A stretch of 55,208 nt of DNA from Methylocystis sp. (GCA_024506175.1 JAMBEQ010000185.1:1-55208); one strand, 5' to 3'; positions 19,124 to 27,567 are shown, counted from the first letter of the stretch. Notes: generated from the letters alone by a model not told the origin. Made by a program: numbers and translations.

Positions 19124-20365
19124 CTACGCCCGGTCTTGCGCGTATGGCGAATCTCGGTAGAGCGCGCTGGCGCGATAACGACGCGCGAGGAAGCGCATGA
19201 GCGCGCCCAGCGCCGCCGCCGCGGGAACCGCGACGATCAACCCCGTGAAGCCGAAGAGCGCGCCGAAGGCGAGCAGCGCGAACATGATCCACACTGGATG
19301 CAGCCCCACCGAGGCGCCCACAAGTCGGGGCGAGAGAACATAGCCGTCGAGGATCAGGCCGAGCGACACGATGACCAGGGCTTCCAGAGGCAGATCGATC
19401 TGCGGCCAGGCCTGAACGATGCCGATGATGATGGAGAAAATCAGGGCCGTGAGCGTCCCGACATAGGGGATGAAGCTCAAGAAGCCCGCGATGACGCCGA
19501 TCAGAAATCCGAAATTCAGGCCGATCGCCGAGAGGCCCAGCGCATACCACAGGCCGAGAAAGAGGCAGACGAGAGACTGGCCGCGCACGAAGCCCGCAAG
19601 CGCGCGGTCGATGTCGCGCGCGAGCGCCCGCACGTCGTCTCGATGCCGGGGCGGCACGAGGTCGTCGATGACCCTCACCATATTGTCCCAGTCGAGCAGC
19701 ATGTAGAAGGCGACGACGGGGGTGATAACAAGGAGAGAAATCACATTGATGAGCGCGTAGCCGCGCCAAAGGAGGGATTTGAGGAAATCGCCGGCGTAAG
19801 AAGCGCCCTGGCTCGCGAGGTCGCTGAAATATTTCTGGACATCGAGACTGGCGCCCGCATCGGCCAAGCCGTATTTCTCCAGGAATTCCTTGAGATAGTC
19901 GTTGGAAAGCCGCCCACTCCAGTCGGTGGCCAGGCCGTGCAGCGTCTGCAGATAGCCGGGCAGCGCGGCAATAAAGCCCGTGAGCTGGTGGGCGAAGATC
20001 GGCAACAGCACGACGAGCGCCGTCACGACCAAGGCGACGAAAATCGAGAGCAGCAGCAGCGCCGCTCCGAGGCGGGATAAGCCCCAACGCTGCAGGCGAT
20101 CGGCGATCGGGTCGAGCAGATAGCCGAGCGCCGAGCCTGCGACAAAAGGCGCGAGAACCGGGCTCAGCACATAGAGAACGCCGGCGAGGACAAGAAGCGT
20201 CGCCGCCCAGAGCCACAGCTGGCGCTCCAGGCTCAAGCCCGCCCATTTAACGGGGGCGCGGCGCATCGCCTCCGCTTCTGCAGACTCCGGCGCCGTCGAA
20301 GCAAAATTTCCCCGCCCGCGCGCGTCTTCGGCGCGAGGGGCGTCCGGCCTCTTCTGCTTCCACAT
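19124..20365 (-). CDS. AI-2E / PerM family membrane permease
   Basis: The ATG at 20365 lies 2 bp after the pgsA stop (TGAGGATG), giving 413 residues; the frame itself extends far upstream in an antisense-like stretch and was cut back. About eight hydrophobic segments are visible, with the family signature region FGFLIGVIAGFLSFIPYVG near residue 280. The family (AI-2E transporter, PerM, UPF0118) covers autoinducer-2 exporters and putative Na+/H+ antiporters, so the substrate is uncertain. A 30-residue polar N-terminal extension precedes the first helix. Coupled to pgsA and hdaA. Confidence 0.88.
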   Translation of the reverse strand: MWKQKRPDAPRAEDARGRGNFASTAPESAEAEAMRRAPVKWAGLSLERQLWLWAATLLVLAGVLYVLSPVLAPFVAGSALGYLLDPIADRLQRWGLSRLGAALLLLSIFVALVVTALVVLLPIFAHQLTGFIAALPGYLQTLHGLATDWSGRLSNDYLKEFLEKYGLADAGASLDVQKYFSDLASQGASYAGDFLKSLLWRGYALINVISLLVITPVVAFYMLLDWDNMVRVIDDLVPPRHRDDVRALARDIDRALAGFVRGQSLVCLFLGLWYALGLSAIGLNFGFLIGVIAGFLSFIPYVGTLTALIFSIIIGIVQAWPQIDLPLEALVIVSLGLILDGYVLSPRLVGASVGLHPVWIMFALLAFGALFGFTGLIVAVPAAAALGALMRFLARRYRASALYRDSPYAQDRA

Positions 20366-20367
20366 CC

Positions 20368-20949
20368 TCAAGGCCTCATATGCTGGACCCAGAGCCACAG
20401 ATAGACGCTTGCGGAAGCGATGGTCAATGCAGCGACGCTCGCGATAAGCAGGTCTTCCAGCGCCTCCGCCCGCGCGCCATAAGCTTGCCCAGCCAATATG
20501 ACGGAAGCCAGAACGATTTGGACAACGGTTGTGATTTTCGAGGAAAAATGCGGCTTGATCTTGATCGGGCGGGAAAGAAACCAGGCCACGAGCACGCCGC
20601 CCAAAATCAGCGCGTCGCGCGAGACGATGAGTATGGCGAGCCAGACCGGTAGACTGCCGCCAGCCGCCAGCGACACATAGATGGAGATGATCAGCGCCTT
20701 GTCGGCGAGCGGATCGAGCACCGCGCCAAGATCCGACTGCAAATGGTAGGTCTTGGCCAGCCAGCCGTCGAGAGCGTCGGATATGCCTGCGACCACGAAA
20801 AGGGCAAAGGCGGCGCCCCATTTCTCGTCGATGACCATGCCGATGATGGCCGGCGTCAAGACCAGCCTGCCAAGGGTGATGAGATTAGGCAGGGAAGCAA
20901 ACCAGCGGGAGGCCATGCAGCGTATGTGGCGCTGCGGATCGACTTTCAC
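20368..20949 (-). CDS. pgsA: CDP-alcohol phosphatidyltransferase (PgsA-like)
   Basis: A membrane enzyme that transfers a phosphatidyl group from CDP-diacylglycerol, probably to glycerol-3-phosphate. The catalytic motif is seen as D58-x2-D61-G62-x2-A65-K66-x8-G75-x3-D79-x3-D83; the usual arginine after alanine is lysine (K66). Five to six hydrophobic helices. A GTG start at 20949 overlaps the potI stop (GTGA); an ATG at 20916 would give the more usual PgsA N-terminus. A cardiolipin-synthase-type relative is the main alternative. Confidence 0.85.
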   Translation of the reverse strand: MKVDPQRHIRCMASRWFASLPNLITLGRLVLTPAIIGMVIDEKWGAAFALFVVAGISDALDGWLAKTYHLQSDLGAVLDPLADKALIISIYVSLAAGGSLPVWLAILIVSRDALILGGVLVAWFLSRPIKIKPHFSSKITTVVQIVLASVILAGQAYGARAEALEDLLIASVAALTIASASVYLWLWVQHMRP

Positions 20950-21728
20950 AGCCCCCGGCGCTTGCCTAGCAGCATGACGAGCGCGGAGCCGCCCAGCGCC
21001 AAGGCGACCATGCCCAGCAGCAGGGTCGAGATGGCGTTGATCTGCGGCGAGACGCCAAGTCTCACCTGGGAATAGATGCGCATCGGCAGCGTCGTGGCGC
21101 CGGGGCCGGTGGCGAAGCTCGCGATCACGAGGTCATCGAGAGAAAGAGTGAAGGCAAGGAGGAAGGCGCTGGCGACGGCCGGAGCAATCTGCGGCAGCGC
21201 GACCAAGGCGAAAGCCTGCACGGGCGTCGCGCCGAGGTCCATCGCCGCCTCTTCGAGCGTCGGATCGCACCCGCGCAGGGCGGCAAGAAGCGCGACCGTG
21301 GTGAAGCACATCGTCAAGGTCACATGGCCGACGACGAGAGTCGCAAAGCCGCGCCCGATTCCAAACGCAACGAAGCAGGAAAGCAGCGCAAGGCCGAGCA
21401 CGACCTCGGGGAGGACGAGCGGCGCATGTACCGCGCCGAAGAAAAGCATGCGCGAGTGGAAAGCCCTGAACCGCGCGAGCGCGACGCCTGCGAGAAGGCC
21501 CAGAAATGTTGCGATGGCCGCCGAAAGGACGGCGGCAGCAAAGCTGATCTTGGCCGATGCGATCAGCGGCTCGTTTTCGAGGAGCGCCGCATACCATTTG
21601 GTCGAAAAGCCGCCCCAGACCGAGACCAAGCGCGAGGCGTTGAAGCTCATCGCCGCGAGAATGACGATCGGCGCATAGAGGAAAGTAAAGCCGGCGGCGA
21701 GAACGCCGAAGCGCGCAAACCTGCTCAT
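20946..21728 (-). CDS. potI: Spermidine/putrescine-type ABC transporter permease (PotC/PotI-like)
   Basis: A 260-residue inner-membrane permease with six hydrophobic segments. The BPD permease EAA loop is seen as EEAAMDLGATPVQAFALVALPQIAP near residue 165-190. The ATG at 21728 overlaps the potH stop as ATGA; the frame extends to 21857 but only inside potH. The second half (SLDDLVIASFATGPGATTLP) is characteristic of polyamine permeases. Its end overlaps the pgsA start. Confidence 0.9.
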   Translation of the reverse strand: MSRFARFGVLAAGFTFLYAPIVILAAMSFNASRLVSVWGGFSTKWYAALLENEPLIASAKISFAAAVLSAAIATFLGLLAGVALARFRAFHSRMLFFGAVHAPLVLPEVVLGLALLSCFVAFGIGRGFATLVVGHVTLTMCFTTVALLAALRGCDPTLEEAAMDLGATPVQAFALVALPQIAPAVASAFLLAFTLSLDDLVIASFATGPGATTLPMRIYSQVRLGVSPQINAISTLLLGMVALALGGSALVMLLGKRRGL

Positions 21729-22639
21729 CGGCGGCCCTCTTCTTCTCGGAGCCGCGCGCGCTCCCACAGGAGCAATGGCGCGAGGAGAATGACGACGAGC
21801 GCTATGGCCGCGGCGGACGCCGCAGGCCAATCGTGGTTCGCAAAAAAGTCGTTCCACAACGTGCGGCCGATCATCAGCGTGTCCGAGCCCCCGAGAAGGT
21901 CGGGGATAACGAATTCGCCAACAGCGGGAATAAAGACGAGCAAGGCGCCGGCGACCACACCGTCGCGCGAGAGCGGCAATGTGACGCGCAAGAATACTTG
22001 CAGCGGCGAGGCGCCGAGATCAGCGGCGGCTTCACGCAGGCTCGGGTCCTGCCCTTCTAACGCGGCGTAGATCGGCAGCAGCATGAAAGGCAGGTAGGAA
22101 TAGACGATGCCGACAACGACGGCCCCGGTCGTCGCAAACATCTGCAAAGGCGCGTCGATCAAACCCAAGGCCATCAGCGCATTGTTGATCAGACCCTCGT
22201 CCTTCAACAAGGCTATCCAGGCGTACACGCGAATAAGAAAGCTCGTCCAGAAAGGCGCCGCAGCCAGGCCAATCAGGAAGGGCCGCCATTGGCGTGGGCC
22301 GCGCGCCATGGCGAGCGCGAAGGGATAGGCGACGAGAAGCGTCGCGACCGTCGAGACGCCTGCGATCGCTAGCGAGGAAACATAGGAGTCGAAGTAAAGG
22401 CTGTCGGCGACGAGCGCGCGATAGTTGTCGAAGGTGAAAGATTGCGCCTTGGCCCAGATATCGGCGAGCGTATCGGAGGACAGAAAGCGCGGCTCGTAAG
22501 GCGGGCGCGCCAGCACCGCGTGCGACAGCGAGATTTTCGCGATGAGCAGCATCGGCGCGAGGAAGAAGGCCGCGATCCAAAGATAGGGGATCGCAAGCGT
22601 GAGCCGTTGTCCAAGCGAAAGCCGGCGCTGCCGCATCAT
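21725..22639 (-). CDS. potH: Spermidine/putrescine-type ABC transporter permease (PotB/PotH-like)
   Basis: A 304-residue permease with about six transmembrane helices. The EAA loop is REAAADLGASPLQVFLRVTLP near residue 207, and VGEFVIPDLLGGSDTLMIG is typical of PotB/PotH. It pairs with the permease at 20946-21728 and with the ATPase at 22761-23810 to form one importer. A 74-bp palindromic repeat separates it from potG. No periplasmic binding protein gene (potD/potF) is present in the window, so the substrate (putrescine, spermidine or another cation) is inferred from family only. Confidence 0.9.
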   Translation of the reverse strand: MMRQRRLSLGQRLTLAIPYLWIAAFFLAPMLLIAKISLSHAVLARPPYEPRFLSSDTLADIWAKAQSFTFDNYRALVADSLYFDSYVSSLAIAGVSTVATLLVAYPFALAMARGPRQWRPFLIGLAAAPFWTSFLIRVYAWIALLKDEGLINNALMALGLIDAPLQMFATTGAVVVGIVYSYLPFMLLPIYAALEGQDPSLREAAADLGASPLQVFLRVTLPLSRDGVVAGALLVFIPAVGEFVIPDLLGGSDTLMIGRTLWNDFFANHDWPAASAAAIALVVILLAPLLLWERARLREEEGRR

Positions 22640-22661
22640 GGCAAAGGCCCGGATACAGCGC

Positions 22662-22735
22662 CCTCATCCTGAGGAGCGCGCGTCTCGAAGGACGACCCTT
22701 CGAGACGGCCGCTTCGCGGCCTCTTCAGGGTGAGG
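22662..22735. repeat. CCTCATCCTGAGG-type palindromic intergenic repeat
   Basis: A 74-bp element inside the potG-potH gap. The outer arms CCTCATCCTGAGG and CTTCAGGGTGAGG are near-complementary. Inner palindromes are GTCTCGAAGG / CCTTCGAGAC and GGCCGC / GCGGCC. Elements of this form are common across Hyphomicrobiales genomes. It could form a strong mRNA hairpin that tunes ATPase versus permease expression. Confidence 0.75.
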
Positions 22736-22760
22736 TTGTGACGATTGTGCGAAAGCGTGC

Positions 22761-23810
22761 TCATGCCGCCGCCGCGAAAAGAACGCCTGCCTCGGGCGCG
22801 ATCGTGAGCTTCACATCGTCGCCGATTGCAAAACGCCCGTCATAGGCGCCGACGCGCAGCACGACATCCGGCGCAACGCGCACGCGCAGCAGCGTATATT
22901 CCCCACGAAAGACGTAATCTTCGACGCGGCCCGCGATACCCTGCCCTTCCCGCGCGACCTCGATGCGCTCCGGCCTGATGCTCAGCGTCGCGCGCGCGCC
23001 TTCGGGAAGCGCGCACTGCGCGCGCGGCAGGCGCCCGAATGTGGTAGCGAACGCGAGGCCATCGTCACGCGCGATGACGCCTTCGACGAAATTGGTCTCG
23101 CCCACAAAGCCCGCGACGAAGCGCGTCGCCGGCCTTTCGTAGATGTCAATCGGCGAAGCGATCTGCTCCACTCTTCCCCCGCGCATTACTGCGACGCGGT
23201 CGGCAAGCGCCAGCGCCTCGTCTTGATCGTGCGTGACGATCACAAAGCTCGTCCGGGTCTTGCGCTGGATTTCCTTGAGCTGAAACTGCGTCTCCTCACG
23301 AAGCTTCCGATCCAACGCGCCCAGCGGCTCGTCGAGGAGCAGCAACGCGGGCTTCGGCGCCAGCGCGCGCGCAAGCGCGACGCGCTGGCGCTGGCCGCCT
23401 GAAAGTTCGTTGATGCGCCGCGCGCCGAAGGGCGCGAGCTGCGTCATCTCCAAGAGCTCGCTCACCCGCGCACGGATGGCGCCTTCCTTTTCGCCCTTCC
23501 GGCGCAGACCGAAGGCGACATTCTCGAAAACGTCGAGATGCGGGAAGAGCGCATAGGACTGGAACATCATATTCACGGGCCGGCGATGAGGCGGCACGCC
23601 GGCAAGATCCTCGCCACGCAGCCTCACCGCGCCGCTGTCCGGAGTCTCGAAGCCCGCGATGCTGCGCATGAGCGTGGTCTTGCCGCAGCCCGAGGGACCG
23701 AGCAGCGCGAAGAATTCGCCGGCGCCGACGTCAAGCTTGACGCCATCGAGCGCGACGATGGCGCCGTATTTCTTTGTAACGCCTTCGATTGAGAGCAGCG
23801 GCGCGCTCAC
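22761..23810 (-). CDS. potG: Spermidine/putrescine-type ABC transporter ATP-binding protein
   Basis: The ATPase of the importer, 349 residues when started at the GTG at 23810, which overlaps the methyltransferase stop (GTGA). Visible motifs are Walker A GPSGCGKTT (near 41), the Q-loop MMFQSYALFPHL, signature LSGGQRQRVALARA, Walker B LLLLDEPLGALD and the H-loop VTHDQ. The C-terminal 100 residues form a TOBE-type beta domain (IRPERIEV), as in PotA, PotG and MalK. The frame is open to 23930, but the upstream part is inside the methyltransferase gene. Confidence 0.93.
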   Translation of the reverse strand: MSAPLLSIEGVTKKYGAIVALDGVKLDVGAGEFFALLGPSGCGKTTLMRSIAGFETPDSGAVRLRGEDLAGVPPHRRPVNMMFQSYALFPHLDVFENVAFGLRRKGEKEGAIRARVSELLEMTQLAPFGARRINELSGGQRQRVALARALAPKPALLLLDEPLGALDRKLREETQFQLKEIQRKTRTSFVIVTHDQDEALALADRVAVMRGGRVEQIASPIDIYERPATRFVAGFVGETNFVEGVIARDDGLAFATTFGRLPRAQCALPEGARATLSIRPERIEVAREGQGIAGRVEDYVFRGEYTLLRVRVAPDVVLRVGAYDGRFAIGDDVKLTIAPEAGVLFAAAA

Positions 23811-24496
23811 TTGCGAAACTCCACACGCCAGTGACGCACAAGACCTTGGCTTGCAGGAACGTCCTCCAACGAGACGACACGCAAGCCGTCGACCGCAACC
23901 GACTCTATTTGGGATTTCGCCAAGGGCCACGGCGGACCCGGGATCTGCTCTCCTTCGTCACGGGCTCGCGCAATGACAAGCAAGCTTCCGCCCGGCGCCA
24001 CGAAGGACGCGAGCGCCCGCGCAGCTTGTGGCAGCAGCGCCTCCGGCAATGCCTGCAATGTATAGAGTTCATGGACGAGGTCGAGAGCGCCGCGCCATTC
24101 GGCCGACGCTTGAAAAAGGTCGGCCGCTTGATATTGCACAGCGCTGTGTGGAAAGCGGCGCTTCGCCCATTCCACCGCGCGCGGCACGAGATCAAAGGCC
24201 GTGACCTGCGCCCCCGCCTTCGCGAGCGCCTCTGCATTATCCCCGAGCCCGCAGCCAACATCGAGCGCGCGAAGCCCCGCGAGCGAGCGCGCCTCTAGCC
24301 ATTGCGTCAGCAAGGGATGCGGCGTGAGATTGGCCCAGGGCACGCCGGCCGGGTCGTCGCCGGCAAGTTCATAGACCGCCTCGAACCATTCGCGGCGATG
24401 CGGGTCGGCGGCAACGCCGCCCTGGCGCTTATGGGGATCGATGGCGTCGAGCCGCTCTCTTGCGCGCGCGCGTCTTTCGGCGAAATCCTCGCTCAT
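23807..24496 (-). CDS. Class I SAM-dependent methyltransferase
   Basis: A 229-residue methyltransferase with SAM-binding motif I ALDVGCGLGDNAEALA (near 76-91), an acidic motif II residue (VTAFDLVP) and motif IV-like ALDLVHELYTLQAL. It resembles small-molecule or TehB/thiopurine-type methyltransferases rather than RNA enzymes. The ATG at 24496 overlaps the holC stop (ATGA) and its stop overlaps the potG start, so it is embedded in the long minus-strand cluster. Substrate unknown. Confidence 0.85.
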   Translation of the reverse strand: MSEDFAERRARARERLDAIDPHKRQGGVAADPHRREWFEAVYELAGDDPAGVPWANLTPHPLLTQWLEARSLAGLRALDVGCGLGDNAEALAKAGAQVTAFDLVPRAVEWAKRRFPHSAVQYQAADLFQASAEWRGALDLVHELYTLQALPEALLPQAARALASFVAPGGSLLVIARARDEGEQIPGPPWPLAKSQIESVAVDGLRVVSLEDVPASQGLVRHWRVEFRK

Positions 24497-24978
24497 GCTT
24501 TTGCCTTCGGTTCGCGCGCCTTCTCGACCCAGCGGCCGCTGTCGTCCTGCTGCTGATAGACGAGCGTCTGGCCGGCGTCGCGCAGCTCTTTCCATTGCGC
24601 GCGGGCGTTGGCGAGCTCGTCAGGGTTCTCGCCGTCGAAGAGCAGCACAGCTCTCTCTGTCGGCGCGGCCTCGCCCGCGAGAACGGGCGCGATATGGGCG
24701 CCGCCCACGAAGAAGCGCACGTCGGCGCGATTGGGATTGTCCTCTTCGCAGGTGAGGTAGATCGGCTGCGTCTCGGGAGATGAATCCCGCTTGCTCCCGT
24801 GCGGCAGAAAACTTTCCGGCCTGTAGGACCAAAGGCGCTGGTCGAGCGCATCGAGCTGGGCTTCGCTCGTCGCCTGCACCACGACCCGCCAGCCGCACGC
24901 CAGCGAGCGCTCCAGCAAGGTCGGCAGCGTGTCTTCGATTCTAAGGGTCTGATGGTGGTAGAAAGAGACGTCGACCAT
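24493..24978 (-). CDS. holC: DNA polymerase III chi subunit
   Basis: A 161-residue HolC protein that links the clamp loader to SSB during replication. It begins MVDVSFYHHQ, the normal chi start, and contains the conserved LLERSLACGWRVVVQ and LWSYRPESFLPHG blocks. The frame is open to 25482, but that part is antisense to the next gene. A C-terminal Lys/Ala-rich tail of about 15 residues follows. In many alphaproteobacteria holC is adjacent to pepA; here three genes lie between them. Divergent from the TPR-methyltransferase at 25121. Confidence 0.92.
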   Translation of the reverse strand: MVDVSFYHHQTLRIEDTLPTLLERSLACGWRVVVQATSEAQLDALDQRLWSYRPESFLPHGSKRDSSPETQPIYLTCEEDNPNRADVRFFVGGAHIAPVLAGEAAPTERAVLLFDGENPDELANARAQWKELRDAGQTLVYQQQDDSGRWVEKAREPKAKA

Positions 24979-25120
24979 TGGCCCCTCTCGCGACCGGCGG
25001 CGAAGCCTTTGATGGCCGTTTCGGGCGCGCCACGCAAGACCCGCCTTGCCCCAACCAGCCCCGCGCCAGATTGGCGTTCGATGCTCAGGAGGTTTTCTCC
25101 TTAAACAGGTACGCGATCGG

Positions 25121-26575
25121 ATGGCCCTCGAACTCGTTGCCTTCTCCCAGCGCCCGGCTGGGACCCCGTTTGACATCGCCGCCTGGGAGGCGGCGAAGTT
25201 GCGCCGGCAGGGGCTTACCTTGTGGGCGGCGGGAAAGCTCGCCGAGGCGACGAAGCTCCTCGAAAGCGCTACGCGCATCGCGCCGGCCGACGCGCGAATT
25301 GCGAGTGATCTTGGCAGCCTTCTCTGCGCGAGCTGCCGGCAGGCTGACGCCATCCCCCATCTAACCGCGTCGCTCGCGATCGACCCGCGCCATCTGCAAA
25401 CCTGGCTCACGCTGGCAAACGCCGCGCAGGCCCTCGGGGATCCGCAAATGGCGGAAAGTGCGTTTCTCTCCGCGCTCGACATTGCGCCAAATTCGGTCGA
25501 GGCGCTCGCGGGTCTCGGCCTGCTTCATTTCGAGTTGCGCCGCTTCGAGAGCGCCGAGCGCCTGCTTTCCGTGGCGGCCTGCGATCACCGCGCCGCGCCT
25601 ACGATCCATGCCTGCCTCGGCGAGGCCCGCCGCATGCTGGGCAAGTTCAGGGAAGCGCGCATCGCTTTCGAAAAGGCGGCCATAAGCTTCCCCGACGTAG
25701 CGCCCATCCTGCGCAAATACGCCCGCGTCGCGCTCACCGACGCGGCGATCGACCAGCCCGTCCGAACCGCGCTGGAGATATACGGCAAAATAGCGGGGCG
25801 CCATGCAGAGGATACGGAAACGGTCCTGCGCGACGCCTTCCAGGCGCTCTGCGGCTTCGGTCATACAGCGGGCGCCATTCGCCTCGCCGAGGCGTTGCTC
25901 GAACTCGCGCTAAACGACCCTATCATCCGCTACCATCTCGACGCGCTGAAAGGCCTGGCGCACACCCGCGCCCCCGACGCCTATTTGACGGCCTGCTTCG
26001 ATAAATTTGCGCCATGCTTCGAGGAACAGCTCATTGGCGTGCTGGACTACGCCGTGCCCTCGATTTGCGAGAAGCTGCTCGCCGAAACCGGCCGGACCTT
26101 CGGCAAAGTGCTCGACCTGGGGTGTGGCACCGGTCTTGCCGCCCCCTTCCTGGCGCGGCTCGGCGAAGAGCTGACCGGCGTCGATATTTCACCCGGGATG
26201 CTCGAGAAGGCCAGGCAGCGCGGGCTGTATCACCGGCTGATTGAAAGTGAGGCTGGCGCTTACCTTGAAGCGAGCGACTCTCGCTTCGATCTCGTCACGG
26301 TGCTCGACGTGTTCGTCTATTTCGGCGACCTTGCGACGCTCTTTGAACAAGTAGCGCGACGCCTCTCGCCTGGCGGTCTCTTTGTCGCGAGCTTCGAAAC
26401 CGGCGACGGCGCCGACAGCCGGCTGCGCCCCTGTGGCAGATTCGCGCACGATCCCAACTATGTGGCCGCGATCGCCGCAAGGGGCTTTGCCACCATCGCC
26501 CGCGCCGTCACTGCCATACGGCTTGAAGCGAGCGCCCCCGTCGCCGGCGAGGTCGTCGTCTTCCAACGCCTCTGA
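25121..26575 (+). CDS. TPR-repeat protein fused to a C-terminal methyltransferase
   Basis: A 484-residue protein from the ATG at 25121 (the frame is open to 25046). Residues about 30-250 are TPR-like helices (for example GKLAEATKLLESATRIAPAD). From about 300 a class I SAM-binding domain appears with motif I VLDLGCGTGLAAPFLA, LTGVDISPGMLEKA and FDLVTVLDVFVYFGDL. This TPR plus methyltransferase layout is known in alphaproteobacterial proteins annotated as NDUFAF5-like or trans-aconitate-methyltransferase-like; the acceptor is unknown. It sits alone on the plus strand between holC and the BON protein. Confidence 0.85.
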   Translation: MALELVAFSQRPAGTPFDIAAWEAAKLRRQGLTLWAAGKLAEATKLLESATRIAPADARIASDLGSLLCASCRQADAIPHLTASLAIDPRHLQTWLTLANAAQALGDPQMAESAFLSALDIAPNSVEALAGLGLLHFELRRFESAERLLSVAACDHRAAPTIHACLGEARRMLGKFREARIAFEKAAISFPDVAPILRKYARVALTDAAIDQPVRTALEIYGKIAGRHAEDTETVLRDAFQALCGFGHTAGAIRLAEALLELALNDPIIRYHLDALKGLAHTRAPDAYLTACFDKFAPCFEEQLIGVLDYAVPSICEKLLAETGRTFGKVLDLGCGTGLAAPFLARLGEELTGVDISPGMLEKARQRGLYHRLIESEAGAYLEASDSRFDLVTVLDVFVYFGDLATLFEQVARRLSPGGLFVASFETGDGADSRLRPCGRFAHDPNYVAAIAARGFATIARAVTAIRLEASAPVAGEVVVFQRL

Positions 26576-26584
26576 GCGATCGCG

Positions 26585-26881
26585 TCATCGCGTCCAGGAG
26601 GGGGGATCGCTCGCCGGGAAGGACTCGACGCTCGCCTCGTAGACGACGTCCTTCTCGGCTTGGTAGATAAGTGAAACCTCCAATTCGCAGCGCAGCTTCG
26701 TGCGCCGCGAAAGGCGCTCGACAATCTCTTCCGCCGCCGACTTTTGTTCTTGGGTGTTGACTGCGCCCTTCACCGTGACCTCGTCGCCATGGACCTCGAC
26801 GAGGATGCGAGACGTATCCACCCCGCTCTCCCGCAGCTTTTCCAGGATTGCCGTCTTCACATCATCCGGCAGCGCGGTCAT
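26585..26881 (-). CDS. Small BON-domain-like protein
   Basis: A 98-residue protein started at the ATG at 26881 with an AGAGGAAAG ribosome site. Residues about 5-65 look like a BON (OsmY-type) module, with an alpha-beta-beta pattern and VEVHGDEVTVKGAVNTQEQK as the conserved strand-turn. No signal peptide is seen, so it is predicted cytoplasmic. The C-terminal segment VESFPASDPPSWTR is a motif found in other short alphaproteobacterial proteins. Downstream of the DUF4383 gene on the same strand (68 bp apart). Function unknown, possibly stress-related. Confidence 0.7.
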   Translation of the reverse strand: MTALPDDVKTAILEKLRESGVDTSRILVEVHGDEVTVKGAVNTQEQKSAAEEIVERLSRRTKLRCELEVSLIYQAEKDVVYEASVESFPASDPPSWTR

Positions 26882-26949
26882 CTTTCCTCTCCACCAAGCT
26901 CGCGCGCCGCGGCCGGCGGCCGCGACGCGAGCGCGAGCGCGCGGTCTCG

Positions 26950-27354
26950 TCACATATGCGCGGTCGTAATGCGGTCCGTCCCTTCCGCTGGGAGCATGTA
27001 GCCGCCCCAGATCATCAGCGCCGCAAGCGCGAGATGCAGCCAGTTGTCCGGCCCGTTGATCGCCATCCAGCTCAGCGCGTCATAGGAAATGAAGCCGATG
27101 ATCGTGATGATGGCGTAGACGATGCCGAGGACGCGAAGCGCCATTCCGGAGGAGTTGTAGTAGGGCGCGGCCAACAAAATGCCGCCGCTGACAAGATGAA
27201 TGATGTTATGGGCCGCATTGACGTCGAAGACGCCGCGCCACGACACCAGCGGATTTGGGAAGAACCCGAGAATCCCGATGGCGAGGAAAATATAGCCCAG
27301 GATTCTGGCCAGTGAATCGGCGTTCACGTTCTGGCCGGCGATGCTGCGTTCCAT
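26950..27354 (-). CDS. DUF4383 small membrane protein
   Basis: A 134-residue protein with four predicted transmembrane helices. Conserved DUF4383 features are the N-terminal LARILGYIFLAIGILGF and NAAHNIIHLVSGGILLAA; the NxxHNxxH pattern is typical. The start at 27354 follows AAAGGAA. Members of this family appear in stress or envelope contexts, but no activity is established. Probably co-transcribed with the BON protein gene. Confidence 0.85.
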   Translation of the reverse strand: MERSIAGQNVNADSLARILGYIFLAIGILGFFPNPLVSWRGVFDVNAAHNIIHLVSGGILLAAPYYNSSGMALRVLGIVYAIITIIGFISYDALSWMAINGPDNWLHLALAALMIWGGYMLPAEGTDRITTAHM

Positions 27355-27404
27355 CGTGGTGTTCCTTTCGCTCTCTCGCATCCGTTTAGAATGCGCGGAT
27401 CGAC

Positions 27405-27424
27405 AGGGAATGCGCGCATTCCCT
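27405..27424. promoter_or_regulatory. Perfect 20-bp palindrome upstream of the DUF4383 gene
   Basis: AGGGAATGCG / CGCATTCCCT at 27405-27424 is a perfect 20-bp palindrome about 50 bp upstream of the DUF4383 start on the minus strand. Its position fits an operator for a dimeric regulator, but a partial overlap with a repeat element is possible. Confidence 0.4.
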
Positions 27425-27508
27425 CAGGGCCGATAGGTGGGATAGAGTGGAAGGTTTTCAAATTAAAACAAATGCGCAGGCTTTGCCGCCGCCATGGCGA
27501 GAAGCCGT

Positions 27509-27560
27509 CGGGACCGCGAGCTTTCAGGCCTGCATTTGCGTGATGCGGCTCGCGGTCCCG
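27509..27560 (-). terminator. Long-stem hairpin after pepA
   Basis: CGGGACCGCGAGC (27509-27521) pairs perfectly with GCTCGCGGTCCCG (27548-27560), a 13-bp stem with a 26-nt loop. It begins 7 bp past the pepA stop when read on the minus strand. No T-run follows, so it may stop transcription with a factor or protect the 3' end. Confidence 0.5.
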
Positions 27561-27567
27561 GCGCCCA

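Noticed and set aside
18497-20080. 527-codon plus-strand frame over hdaA and the AI-2E permease
   Set aside because: Composition is extreme (Arg/Glu/Asp-rich) and it is fully antisense to two recognised genes.
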